From RGIG995 sp045542115 (GTDB lineage Bacteria > Bacillota > Clostridia > Oscillospirales > UBA644): a stretch of 64,000 bases of DNA. The stretch lies in the NCBI GenBank assembly GCA_045542115.1, contig JAZQKK010000018.1:62001-126000 (forward strand). The letters are read 5' to 3'. Positions 53,590 to 61,674 of this stretch are shown in pieces. The first letter of the stretch is position 1. Each line of letters starts with the position of its first letter. The position numbers were made by a program, and so were the translations under genes. The notes under the pieces were generated by a model. That model saw only the letters and a program-made list of their open reading frames with translations. It made no database searches and was not told where the DNA came from.

Positions 53590-53623
53590 GTTCTTTCTTT
53601 TTTCTCTTGAAAAAAGAAAGAAC
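53590..53623. repeat. Perfect 15-bp inverted repeat of pyrimidine/purine tracts
   Basis: GTTCTTTCTTTTTTC and its exact complement around TCTT. A second hairpin (CGGCACAA/TTGTGCCG) lies at 53553-53571. Both lie in the gap before the deacetylase gene; function unknown. Confidence 0.6.
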
Positions 53624-53691
53624 GCCGTTCCGTTCCATTCATTATTCCCCGTCTGTTGGCGTATGATAAAAGAGTGAAAGGGGGAGACGGT

Positions 53692-54558
53692 ATGCGGATG
53701 GTGGTCAGCGGTCGGAAAGGGGTTCTTGCGGTGATTGGGGCTTTGGTGTTGTTGTCGTTGCTGATTTCGGCCTGTTGCGTGCACGTGTCCTGTGTGGCGT
53801 CCCAAGGGGCTCCGGTCCCCATTTTGATGTATCACAGTGTGGGGTACAATAACCGGGTGCAGTCTCCGTATATTCTGACGCCGGAAGTTTTTGAAGAAGA
53901 TATGAAGTGGCTGTCCGACCACGGTTATACCGCGGTGTTCGTATCGGACCTGGTTCATTACGTATTACATAAAACGGCTCTGCCTGATAAGCCTGTCGTT
54001 ATCACGTTGGACGACGGGTTTCTCAACAACCGCACTTACGTGCTTCCGATTTTGGAGAAATACGGAATGCGGGCGGTGATTTCGGTGGTGGGCAGTTTTT
54101 GTGAGGATTTCAGTTTGCATCCCGACCCCGACCCGTCCTATGCCTATTTGACTTGGGAAGACGTTTCCGACCTTGCCCGGTCCGGACTTGTGGAAATCGG
54201 AAATCATACCTATAATATGCACTCGGTGGGGGAGCGGAAGGGGTGTATGAAATTGGCTGGGGAGTCGGTCGAAGCCTATTCCGCGACACTTTCCAACGAT
54301 TTGAGTAAATTGCAAACGATGTTGACTGAAAAATCCGGAGTGACCCCAACGGTGTTTGCGTATCCTTACGGCGCGGTCAGCGGCGAGGCAGTGTTCGTGT
54401 TGCAGTCTTTGGGATTTTCCGCCGCGTTGACCTGCGCGGAAAAAGTGAATTTTCTATCTCCCGACGAGCCGGAGAAATTGTATCATTTAGGGCGGTTTAA
54501 CCGTCCTTCGGGGGAGTCTACGCCGGATTTTATGAGGCGGGTATTGGGAGAAGGGTGA
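53692..54558 (+). CDS. Polysaccharide deacetylase (NodB domain), membrane-anchored or secreted
   Basis: This enzyme has 288 residues from ATG 53692 (GGGGGAG upstream); a second ATG at 53698 is also possible. A hydrophobic segment (about 11-28) ends in ISACC, which could be a lipobox. The NodB domain has ILMYHSVGY (about 45), ITLDDGF with the metal Asp pair (about 103) and GNHTYNMHS (about 165), then FAYPYG. It removes acetyl groups from peptidoglycan or another polysaccharide. Confidence 0.85.
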   Translation: MRMVVSGRKGVLAVIGALVLLSLLISACCVHVSCVASQGAPVPILMYHSVGYNNRVQSPYILTPEVFEEDMKWLSDHGYTAVFVSDLVHYVLHKTALPDKPVVITLDDGFLNNRTYVLPILEKYGMRAVISVVGSFCEDFSLHPDPDPSYAYLTWEDVSDLARSGLVEIGNHTYNMHSVGERKGCMKLAGESVEAYSATLSNDLSKLQTMLTEKSGVTPTVFAYPYGAVSGEAVFVLQSLGFSAALTCAEKVNFLSPDEPEKLYHLGRFNRPSGESTPDFMRRVLGEG

Positions 54559-54655
54559 TTTTGTCAGATTGACCAAAAACCTTGATGGGATAAGGGGTTC
54601 TTCGGGTCAAGTGGACAAATTTGCTTTTTAAATTGTTTCAAAAATGTGGAAAGTC

Positions 54656-54684
54656 TTGACATTTTTGTAGAAATGGTCTATAAT
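54656..54684 (+). promoter_or_regulatory. Promoter of the zinc-ribbon gene
   Basis: TTGACA (54656-54661), 17 bases, TATAAT (54679-54684): a full consensus promoter, so strong expression is likely. Confidence 0.85.
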
Positions 54685-54735
54685 GAACCCGTAGCGAAAA
54701 CCACGCTGCGGAATATGGAAAAGAGGTTAATCCCA

Positions 54736-55011
54736 ATGTACGAAGACAAGACTTTGGTCTGCAAAGATTGCGGACAGGAATTCACTTTCACTGCCGGTGA
54801 GCAGGAATTTTACGCCGAAAAGGGCTTCACCAACGAACCCCAACGTTGTAAAAACTGCCGTCAGGCTCGCAAAACCGCTCGCGGAGAAGGTACGCAGCGT
54901 CAGATGTATGATGCCGTTTGTGCTTCTTGCGGCAAAGAATGCAAGGTTCCCTTTGAACCCCACGATGACCGTCCGGTCTATTGCAGCGAATGCTTCCGCA
55001 GCCAGAAGTAA
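54736..55011 (+). CDS. Small protein with two zinc-ribbon-like Cys sets
   Basis: This protein has 91 residues from ATG 54736. The first ribbon is CKDCGQEFTFTAGEQEFY with CKNCRQAR; the second CASCGKECKVPF with YCSECF. The first matches the widespread 'probable zinc-ribbon' family, the second a CxxCGK ribbon. Such proteins are common and highly expressed in Clostridia; role unknown, nucleic-acid binding plausible. Confidence 0.8.
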   Translation: MYEDKTLVCKDCGQEFTFTAGEQEFYAEKGFTNEPQRCKNCRQARKTARGEGTQRQMYDAVCASCGKECKVPFEPHDDRPVYCSECFRSQK

Positions 55012-55027
55012 TTTGAATTCAACACTC

Positions 55028-55060
55028 AGAACCGGAAGCTTGCCTTCCGGTTCTTTCTTC
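55028..55060 (+). terminator. Terminator after the zinc-ribbon gene
   Basis: AGAACCGGAAG pairs with CTTCCGGTTCT around a short loop; the T-rich tail (TTTCTTC) is imperfect. Confidence 0.65.
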
Positions 55061-55080
55061 ACAACAGAAAGGACAGGCTT

Positions 55081-55611
55081 ATGAATATTTGGCACGACAT
55101 TGACCCCAAACGTATCAATCCCGAGGATTTCGTTTCGGTCGTGGAGATTTCCAAGGGCAGTAAGAAAAAATATGAGTTGGATAAAGAGACCGGCCTGATT
55201 ATGCTGGACCGAATTTTGTATACTGCCACCCACTATCCCGCTAACTACGGCTTTATTCCCCGCTCCTTTGGGGATGACGGGGACCCCTTGGACGTGCTTA
55301 TCATTTGTTCAGAAGCGTTGGAACCGTTGACCTTGGCCCGTTGTTATCCTATCGGTTATATTTCGATGTTGGACGACGGACGGAACGACGAAAAGATCAT
55401 TGCCATTCCCTTTGCGGACCCCAACTACAATCAATACAAAGACATTTCCGAATTGCCTGCTCATATTTTCGACGAAATGCGGCACTTCTTTAAGGTCTAC
55501 AAGGCCTTGGAAGACAAAGAGACCGTTGCCGGCGAAGTCCACGGCCGGGAAGACGCTATCAAGGTCATTGCCGCCGCGTTGGACAACTATATTGAAACGT
55601 TTTGTAAATAA
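55081..55611 (+). CDS. ppa: Inorganic pyrophosphatase, family I
   Basis: This 176-residue soluble enzyme hydrolyses pyrophosphate and pulls biosynthetic reactions such as acyl-CoA synthetase steps. The signature GDDGDPLDVLI with metal-binding Asp residues is at about 61-71, preceded by HYPANYGFIPRS. AAAGGACA precedes ATG 55081. Confidence 0.95.
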   Translation: MNIWHDIDPKRINPEDFVSVVEISKGSKKKYELDKETGLIMLDRILYTATHYPANYGFIPRSFGDDGDPLDVLIICSEALEPLTLARCYPIGYISMLDDGRNDEKIIAIPFADPNYNQYKDISELPAHIFDEMRHFFKVYKALEDKETVAGEVHGREDAIKVIAAALDNYIETFCK

Positions 55612-55650
55612 AAAATGGGCCTTTCCCCTCGGAAAGGCCCATTTTTTTTA
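55611..55650. terminator. Bidirectional terminator between ppa and mntP
   Basis: AAAAATGGGCCTTTCC pairs with GGAAAGGCCCATTTTT around CCTC. Confidence 0.93.
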
Positions 55651-55656
55651 TTCTGT

Positions 55657-56235
55657 TTAAGAGAAAAACATATGCTCCACGAAAATCTTAATTCCGATGG
55701 CAATCAGGATGACGCCCCCGAACAGGGCGGCTTTGTCCTTCATCAATGCTCCGAATTTTTTTCCGGCAAATGCGCCGAACAGACAGCACAGAGCGGTGAC
55801 GGTTCCGATGAGGGCAACGGCGAAATAGGGGTTTGTGTGAGGGAAGGCTACCGCTAAGGTGACACCCGCCGCCAACGCGTCGATGCTGGTTGCTACCGAT
55901 TGGGTCACGATAAGTCTGTACGTAAAGGAAACGGGACAGGATTCGCCTTCGGGGTGGCGGAGATTCTGAATGGCTTCTATCAGCATTTTCCCCCCTAAAA
56001 ATCCCAGCAAAACCAAGGCGATCCAATGGTCCACGATTTCTACGTAGGTGCTGAACGTGGTCCCTGCCAAATACCCCAACAGGGGCATCAGAGCCTGAAA
56101 CACGCCGAAACTGACCGCGGCGACGACCAGCTTCTTTTTCTCATTCTGATAGCAGATTCCGTCGGAGACCGACACGGCGAAGGCGTCCATCGACAGACCT
56201 AACGCCAGTAAAAATACTTGAATCAATTCTCCCAT
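55657..56235 (-). CDS. mntP: Manganese efflux pump MntP
   Basis: This 192-residue protein has six membrane helices and the two family motifs LGLSMDAFAVSVSDG (about 13-27) and TSIDALAAGVTL (about 116), whose Asp residues bind Mn2+. It is 9 bases downstream of the DUF362 gene and shares its promoter. The yybP-ykoY riboswitch often found before mntP was not seen. Confidence 0.93.
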   Translation of the reverse strand: MGELIQVFLLALGLSMDAFAVSVSDGICYQNEKKKLVVAAVSFGVFQALMPLLGYLAGTTFSTYVEIVDHWIALVLLGFLGGKMLIEAIQNLRHPEGESCPVSFTYRLIVTQSVATSIDALAAGVTLAVAFPHTNPYFAVALIGTVTALCCLFGAFAGKKFGALMKDKAALFGGVILIAIGIKIFVEHMFFS

Positions 56236-56244
56236 AAAGACCTC

Positions 56245-57399
56245 TTAACGCTGTTCTTTCACTAATAATTTGGCTAACCACGTCCGCTTGACTTTCAGGG
56301 CTCCCTTGGGGCAAAATTCCTGACAGCAGAAACAACGGATGCAGTCTTTTCGGTGAATAACCGGTTTTTTGTCCACCATTTCGATGGCTTTTGCCGGGCA
56401 AATTTTAAAACATTCTTTGCAGCCAATACATTCGTCGGGGTTCAGAACCGGACGGGAGGCTAACGCCTTGTCGATGAACACCGAGGAAATGCGGCCGAAG
56501 AAGGTGTGGGAATCTTTATTGAACCGCAGACTATGGGTGGTCTCTACCCGATGATAATCGGGGACGATGAAGGATTTCCAGTCTCCTGCCACGTCCAACT
56601 CTTCCGGGGTCTTGGGAATCAATCCCCGACGGTAGGCGGCATTGAGGGTTGGAACGTCTTCGGTGGTAAGGCCTATAAGGTCTGCTCCCACCAAATCGGC
56701 GGCGTGGGGGGAGTCCGATGCGATAAGTACGCCGATTTTTCGGGGGGTTCCCGCCGTGGGGCCGTTCCCTTCCATTCCCACGACTCCGTCGGTGATGGAA
56801 AGAACGGGTTTGCAATAGTCGTTTAAGTCGATGATCATATCCGCGAACCGGTCGGGGTCGGGATAGCGATAATGGTATTCGGGTTTTGCGGTGCCGGGAA
56901 TGACGCCGAACAGGTTTTTCGCGGCCCCGCTCATTGCCATCATTCCGTGGGTTTTCAGCTTGCAGAAATCAATGATGGCGTCGGCTTTGTCCAACCAGGC
57001 AGTGTAGGTGAAGCGTTTTGCTTCTTTTCCTTCGGGGAAGTCCACTTCCCGGACATCAAAATCCCAATTCAACTCGCCGCCCGCCCGCTCTACGGCTTTC
57101 ATCCCCGTAGCGGCATAGATACGGTCTAAGTAAACTTTGGTATAAAGCCCCCCGGGGCTGTCGCCCACGATGACGCGGGCCCCCTTTTCTTTCAATAGTT
57201 TTACCAAGGCACAGAGTAAGACCGGGTGGGTGGTTGCCGCCGCTTCGGGTTTTAAAAAGGTGACCAGATTCGCTTTTACGGCAACGGTCATCTCCGGTTT
57301 GACCCAATCCAATCCCCCCAAGGGGGCAAGGACCTTCCGCAGGGCGTCTTCGGCCTGTTGCGGTTGATAACTGTCGCAGGGAACAACAGAGACTTTCAT
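56245..57399 (-). CDS. DUF362 domain protein with two 4Fe-4S clusters
   Basis: The 384-residue protein has the DUF362 domain (about 1-300; VIVGDSPGGLYTKVY, DFCKLKTHGMMAMSGA) and a C-terminal ferredoxin domain with CIGCKECFKICPAKAIE (about 325) and CIRCFCCQEFCPKGA (about 353). Family members are thought to be reductases or maturation factors; no partner is encoded nearby except mntP. It is likely cytoplasmic and oxygen-sensitive. Confidence 0.88.
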   Translation of the reverse strand: MKVSVVPCDSYQPQQAEDALRKVLAPLGGLDWVKPEMTVAVKANLVTFLKPEAAATTHPVLLCALVKLLKEKGARVIVGDSPGGLYTKVYLDRIYAATGMKAVERAGGELNWDFDVREVDFPEGKEAKRFTYTAWLDKADAIIDFCKLKTHGMMAMSGAAKNLFGVIPGTAKPEYHYRYPDPDRFADMIIDLNDYCKPVLSITDGVVGMEGNGPTAGTPRKIGVLIASDSPHAADLVGADLIGLTTEDVPTLNAAYRRGLIPKTPEELDVAGDWKSFIVPDYHRVETTHSLRFNKDSHTFFGRISSVFIDKALASRPVLNPDECIGCKECFKICPAKAIEMVDKKPVIHRKDCIRCFCCQEFCPKGALKVKRTWLAKLLVKEQR

Positions 57400-57425
57400 A
57401 ACATCGCTCCTTTTTATGTCTCCCT

Positions 57426-57454
57426 ATTATAGCATACTTTTTCGCTCTTGTCTA
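57426..57454 (-). promoter_or_regulatory. Promoter of the DUF362-mntP operon
   Basis: On the minus strand TAGACA (57454-57449), 17 bases, TATAAT (57431-57426). Confidence 0.75.
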
Positions 57455-57578
57455 CCGAATTATGGGGGATACTTTTTAAATTGCATAATTATAATGTATA
57501 ATTTGATGTAAAATTGAATTTTCCCCAAAAGGTAGTGTATATCGTGAAAAAAGACACATTTATTTTACAAACACCCTC

Positions 57579-57607
57579 TTGACAAACCCAATATGATGTG
57601 TTATAAT
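57579..57607 (+). promoter_or_regulatory. Promoter of the first T-box/acyl-CoA synthetase unit
   Basis: TTGACA (57579-57584), 17 bases, TATAAT (57602-57607), full consensus. Confidence 0.88.
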
Positions 57608-57613
57608 ACCCCC

Positions 57614-57893
57614 ATAAAAGCTGTGACGAGGACGGTTTGGAGTCCCTTGCTTTGAGAGAGCCGGCGGTTGGTGCGAGCCGGAAGCGAGCCTCCTTGTAAC
57701 CCATCACCTCCGAGCCGGAAGCCCGAAAGCCGTTGGCGAGTAGACGTTTCCCGTGATTGCTGCGTGAATGCATAGGGATTGTTGGATCCCAAGAGTGGCG
57801 AAAATCATTTTCGCAATTTGAGTGGTACCGCGAGTGAACCTGTAAGTGTCACCCGTCTCAAAGGACTTTCTTTGGGACGGGTTTGTTTTTTTT
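57614..57893 (+). promoter_or_regulatory. T-box riboswitch 1, predicted tRNA-Ile specific
   Basis: The leader has the standard parts: K-turn and stem I base (GACGAGG with CCTCCGAGC), distal loop GGTTGGTGCGAGCC, antiterminator T-box TGGTACCGCG (57823-57832) and a terminator (ACCCGTC-CAAAG with CTTTG-GACGGGT, then a T-run to 57893). In the specifier loop, between AACC and the closing CCTC helix, stands ATC followed by A (57703-57706), read as AUC, isoleucine. The UGGU of the T-box pairs with a tRNA ending ACCA, as tRNA-Ile does. Uncharged tRNA should prevent termination and switch on the downstream synthetase. Confidence 0.88.
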
Positions 57894-57957
57894 ATGGGCA
57901 CAATCCCTGTCCCCCAACGAACCGATGCTCATAAAATTATCGTAGGAGGAAAATCTT

Positions 57958-60225
57958 ATGCCTAACACCGTTGAAACCGTAAAACTGTTGGAAGTGGCCG
58001 CCCGTATTCGGGAAATGCGGGAGATTTCGGGGATTTCCGTGGAAGAAATGGCGGAAAAGACCGAAGTGACGGCGGCGGAGTACGTTCGCTATGAAAAAGG
58101 GGAGACCGATTTCCCCTTCTCCTTTATCCACAAATGTTCTTTGGTGTTTGATATCGGTATTTCCGATTTGCTGGAAGGGAAATCCGCGAATCTTTCGTCG
58201 TACACCGTGACCCGGAAAGGACAGGGGCAAGAAACGGCCAAAGAAGACGGGATTACCATTCAGAACCTGGCACCGATGTTTCGGAAAAAGATTGCCGAGC
58301 CTTATTGGGTCCGGTATGAATACGATCCGGCTCAGCAGAACAAACCCATCCATCTTGCCACCCACTCCGGTCAGGAATTCGACCTGGTCATCAGCGGTAA
58401 ACTGAAAGTTCAGGTGGGGAGTCATACGGAGATTCTCGGGGAAGGGGACAGCATCTACTACAATTCTTCCACTCCCCACGGAATGATTGCCGTAGACGGC
58501 GAAGATTGTGTTTTCTGTGCGGTGGTCCTGCCCGGGGAAGACGTGAAAGAAGAGACCGTTCGGGCGAGCATCGTCACGGCAAAATCCTCCGAACCCTTGG
58601 TCTGTGAGAAGTTCGTTCAGACCGAGGAAGACGAAAACGGCGGATTGAAAAATATTCGCTTTACCAATACCGATACCTTTAACTTCGGCTTTGACGTGGT
58701 GGATGAGATTGCCGCCCGTTACCCCGAAAAATTGGCAATGCTCCATTTGGACGTGAACCGCACCGAGCGTCGGTTCACCTTTAAGGATATCAAGCAATAT
58801 TCCAATCAGTGCGCCAACTACTTTACCTCCCTGGGCATCAAACGGGGGGATAAGGTAATGCTGGTGCTGAAACGGCACTATCAGTTCTGGTTTGCGATGG
58901 TTGCCCTGCACAAGTTGGGGGCGGTTGCCATCCCGGCTACGAATCAGCTGAAACAACACGATTTTGAATATCGGTTCAATGCCGCCGGCGTTTCTGCCAT
59001 CGTCTGTACCGCCGACGGGGACACCGCCGATATCGCCACGTCCGCCGCGGAAAACTGTCCTCAGGTGACCACCAAAATTTTGGTGGGGGGCACCAAGGAC
59101 GGCTGGCATAATTTCGATGAAGAATTCAAACTGTTCTCCCGGAAATATTCCCGTCCGGAAGATGCTTCCGCCGGGGACGAAACGGCCCTGATGTTCTTTA
59201 CCTCCGGAACCACCGGAAATCCCAAAATGGCAGCCCACAAGCATACTTACGCTCTGGGGCATTACGTGACTGCAAAGTATTGGCATTGCTGTGAACGGGA
59301 CGGATTGCATCTGACCATTTCCGATACGGGTTGGGGAAAATCCCTGTGGGGCAAACTGTACGGCCAATGGCTGTGTGAAGGGGCCGTGTTCGTGTACGAC
59401 TTTGACCGTTTTGACGAAAACGACATTCTCCCGATGTTTGCAAAATACAATATCACTACCTTCTGTGCGCCTCCCACGATGCTGCGGATGTTGATTCGGG
59501 GCGACCTTTCCAAATACGACCTTTCTTCCATTCACCATATGACCACCGCCGGAGAAGCTTTGAATCCGGAAGTGTTCAAGAAATTCAAAGAAGCCACCGG
59601 ATTGGAGATTATGGAAGGATTCGGTCAGACCGAAACCACGCTGGCCATCGCCAATTTGGTGGGAACGGCTCCCAAAATCGGGTCGATGGGGAAGGCTTCC
59701 CCCCAATTCGATTTGGATATCGTGGACCCCGACGGAAACAGCGTTGCCAACGGGGAGGTGGGGGAAATCGTCATTCACACCGACGCATCGGTCCCCTGCG
59801 GTCTGTTCCGGGAATATTATCTTGATACGGAAAAGACCAACGAAGCCTGGCACGATGGGATGTACCATACCGGAGACACGGCTTGGAGAGACGAAGACGG
59901 CTATTTCTGGTACGTCGGCCGGGTGGACGACGTCATCAAATCGTCGGGCTACCGCATCGGGCCTTTCGAGATTGAAAGTGTGATTATGGAACTGCCCTAC
60001 GTTCTGGAATGTGGCGTTTCCGCCGCTCCCGACGAGGTCCGGGGACAGGTGGTCAAAGCGTCTATCGTTTTGACGAAGGGAACCGAACCTACGGAAGAAC
60101 TGAAAAAAGAAATTCAGAACTACGTCAAACAACATACCGCTCCCTACAAATACCCCCGTATCGTGGTCTTCCGGGATTCTCTGCCCAAGACCATCAGCGG
60201 CAAGATTCAGCGAAATAAATTGTAA
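57958..60225 (+). CDS. XRE HTH-cupin-acyl-CoA synthetase fusion, copy 1
   Basis: The 755-residue protein has three parts: an XRE helix-turn-helix (about 12-68; ISVEEMAEKTEVTAAEYVRY), a cupin (about 115-195; ATHSGQEFDLVISGKLKVQV and TPHGMIAVDG) and a full AMP-forming acyl-CoA synthetase (about 225-755). Synthetase motifs: FTSGTTGNPKMAAH (about 412), EGFGQTET (about 554), YHTGDTAWRDEDGYFWYVGR and the catalytic Lys in SGKIQRNKL. The FDRFD and SDTGWGKSLWGKLYG segments recall medium- and branched-chain acyl-CoA synthetases. Start ATG 57958 with AGGAGG. T-box control by Ile suggests 2-methylbutyrate activation (inference). Confidence 0.88.
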   Translation: MPNTVETVKLLEVAARIREMREISGISVEEMAEKTEVTAAEYVRYEKGETDFPFSFIHKCSLVFDIGISDLLEGKSANLSSYTVTRKGQGQETAKEDGITIQNLAPMFRKKIAEPYWVRYEYDPAQQNKPIHLATHSGQEFDLVISGKLKVQVGSHTEILGEGDSIYYNSSTPHGMIAVDGEDCVFCAVVLPGEDVKEETVRASIVTAKSSEPLVCEKFVQTEEDENGGLKNIRFTNTDTFNFGFDVVDEIAARYPEKLAMLHLDVNRTERRFTFKDIKQYSNQCANYFTSLGIKRGDKVMLVLKRHYQFWFAMVALHKLGAVAIPATNQLKQHDFEYRFNAAGVSAIVCTADGDTADIATSAAENCPQVTTKILVGGTKDGWHNFDEEFKLFSRKYSRPEDASAGDETALMFFTSGTTGNPKMAAHKHTYALGHYVTAKYWHCCERDGLHLTISDTGWGKSLWGKLYGQWLCEGAVFVYDFDRFDENDILPMFAKYNITTFCAPPTMLRMLIRGDLSKYDLSSIHHMTTAGEALNPEVFKKFKEATGLEIMEGFGQTETTLAIANLVGTAPKIGSMGKASPQFDLDIVDPDGNSVANGEVGEIVIHTDASVPCGLFREYYLDTEKTNEAWHDGMYHTGDTAWRDEDGYFWYVGRVDDVIKSSGYRIGPFEIESVIMELPYVLECGVSAAPDEVRGQVVKASIVLTKGTEPTEELKKEIQNYVKQHTAPYKYPRIVVFRDSLPKTISGKIQRNKL

Positions 60226-60237
60226 AGGAATGTTTTT

Positions 60238-61188
60238 GTGAAACTGTCGCTTTCGTCCTGTACCGTCGCTCCCTATTTGAAGTCTGGCGTTGATCCCAGG
60301 GAGGTGTTCGACACCTTTCGGGAAACGGGGTTTCGGTGTGTGGATTTTGAGATTCTTCCCGAATTTCTTTCCGAGGATCCGGAGGGGCAGGGCGCCGAAT
60401 GGAGGTCTCTGCTCGATTCCTGTGATATCGCCGTGACCCAGACCCACGCCCCGATGCTGAATCCCTTTCAGACTCCCGAATCCTTTGTGCCGGCGGTACA
60501 GTCCGCAGAAGTGGCGCTCCGGTTCTGTCAGGGGGGCGGATTTGCCCATACGGTGGTGCATCCCGGGGCCCGGGAAGGGGATACCCGGGAGGAATTCTTC
60601 GAAAACAATCTGAAATTCTACCGTTCTTTGATCCCTACGATGGAGGAGACCGGCGTCGGCGTTCTGATTGAGAATATCGGTCAGTATATGGATCCTTATT
60701 TCTTCTGGTCCGCTTCGGATCTGCTGGAAATCGTCGATGCGCTGGATCACCCTCTTTTCGGTGTCTGTTGGGATATCGGACACGCCAACCATTTCGAATA
60801 CCTTCACGCCAACGGCTCTCCCTACGACGCCATCATGACTTTGGGGGATAAACTGACCGCCATTCACGCCCACGAGAACGTGGGGTTTTTCCCCGATCCC
60901 AAGCCTCGGAAACGGATGGATATGCACATGATGCCCTATTCCTCCTACTATTCCACCGTCAATTGGGATGCGGTACTGCAGGGGCTGAAGGACGCAAATT
61001 ACGGCGGCACCTTTAACTTTGAGTCCATGACCCCCTCCCCCCAGAGCGGAAGACCGGAATTCCGGTACGGCGGCGAGGTGGTCCGCACGCTGGAGATGGT
61101 TCCTCTTTCGGTATGGAAGTCGGTTACGGCGTCCCTGTATGAGATTGGAAAATTCATGCTGGAAGCCTACGGATTGTACGAGGAATAA
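60238..61188 (+). CDS. Xylose isomerase-like TIM-barrel protein, probably acquired
   Basis: This 316-residue protein starts at GTG 60238 behind AAAGGAA, 12 bases after the synthetase. TIM-barrel metal-site segments: VLIENIGQYMDP (about 141), GVCWDIGHANH (about 179), IHAHENVG (about 212) and FNFESMTPSP (about 260), as in sugar phosphate isomerases/epimerases and endonuclease IV relatives. Reaction unknown. It is unlike every other gene here in containing CATG four times and in using codons ending in C before ATG (ATC ATG, CAC ATG), so it is likely a recent import placed between the two T-box units. Confidence 0.83.
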   Translation: MKLSLSSCTVAPYLKSGVDPREVFDTFRETGFRCVDFEILPEFLSEDPEGQGAEWRSLLDSCDIAVTQTHAPMLNPFQTPESFVPAVQSAEVALRFCQGGGFAHTVVHPGAREGDTREEFFENNLKFYRSLIPTMEETGVGVLIENIGQYMDPYFFWSASDLLEIVDALDHPLFGVCWDIGHANHFEYLHANGSPYDAIMTLGDKLTAIHAHENVGFFPDPKPRKRMDMHMMPYSSYYSTVNWDAVLQGLKDANYGGTFNFESMTPSPQSGRPEFRYGGEVVRTLEMVPLSVWKSVTASLYEIGKFMLEAYGLYEE

Positions 61189-61329
61189 GGGTCGACGGTA
61201 TCATCTCCCACTGTCTGCATTCAATTAAAGGGTTGGTTCTTTTTTCCCGGACGAAGAGAGTTTGGCGAAAAAAATAGGAAGAAAAAGTGAAAAAATCAAG
61301 GTTTTTTGCAAAAAAATAGGAAAAAGGTA

Positions 61330-61358
61330 TTGACAAATCTCCAAAGTTATGATAGAAT
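61330..61358 (+). promoter_or_regulatory. Promoter of the second T-box/acyl-CoA synthetase unit
   Basis: TTGACA (61330-61335), 17 bases, TAGAAT (61353-61358). The 61189-61329 stretch before it is AT-rich and shows no gene. Confidence 0.85.
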
Positions 61359-61365
61359 AATACTA

Positions 61366-61648
61366 TTCATTTAATAATGGCTTTGACGAAGAGGGTATAA
61401 GACCGGTCAACGCAGAGAGAAATGGCGGTTGGTGCGAGCCATCGGAGACTTCTTATACTTGTCACTTCCGAGCCGGGAGAAAGAGGGCCTTTGGGTCGGT
61501 AGAATCTCCCCGTGATTGCTGCGTGAAGGCATAGAAGTTGTTGGACTTCAAGAGAGGCGGTTTTTCCGCAATTTGAGTGGTACCGCGGGTGTATTGAAAC
61601 AAACACTCGTCTCAAAGTTTTATCAGCTTTGGGACGGGTGTGTTTTTA
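61366..61648 (+). promoter_or_regulatory. T-box riboswitch 2, predicted tRNA-Val specific
   Basis: It has the same architecture as T-box 1: GACGAAG with CTTCCGAGC, GTATAAG pairing perfectly with CTTATAC above the specifier loop, distal loop GGTTGGTGCGAGCC, T-box TGGTACCGCG (61578-61587) and a terminator (ACACTCGTC-CAAAG with CTTTG-GACGGGTGT) ending at 61648. The specifier position, just before A and the CTTC helix, is GTC (61461-61463), read as GUC, valine. UGGU again fits a discriminator A, as in tRNA-Val. Confidence 0.88.
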
Positions 61649-61674
61649 TTTTCGTCCCGGATAGGAGAAAAACT

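Noticed and set aside
57937..60927. 996-residue open frame antisense to the first synthetase and TIM-barrel gene
   Set aside because: Shadow of two well-supported genes; it runs across their boundary and through a start region without any signal of its own.
61516..61674. Extended N-terminus of the second synthetase
   Set aside because: The extension lies in the T-box antiterminator and terminator; ATG 61675 has a proper ribosome site and aligns with copy 1.
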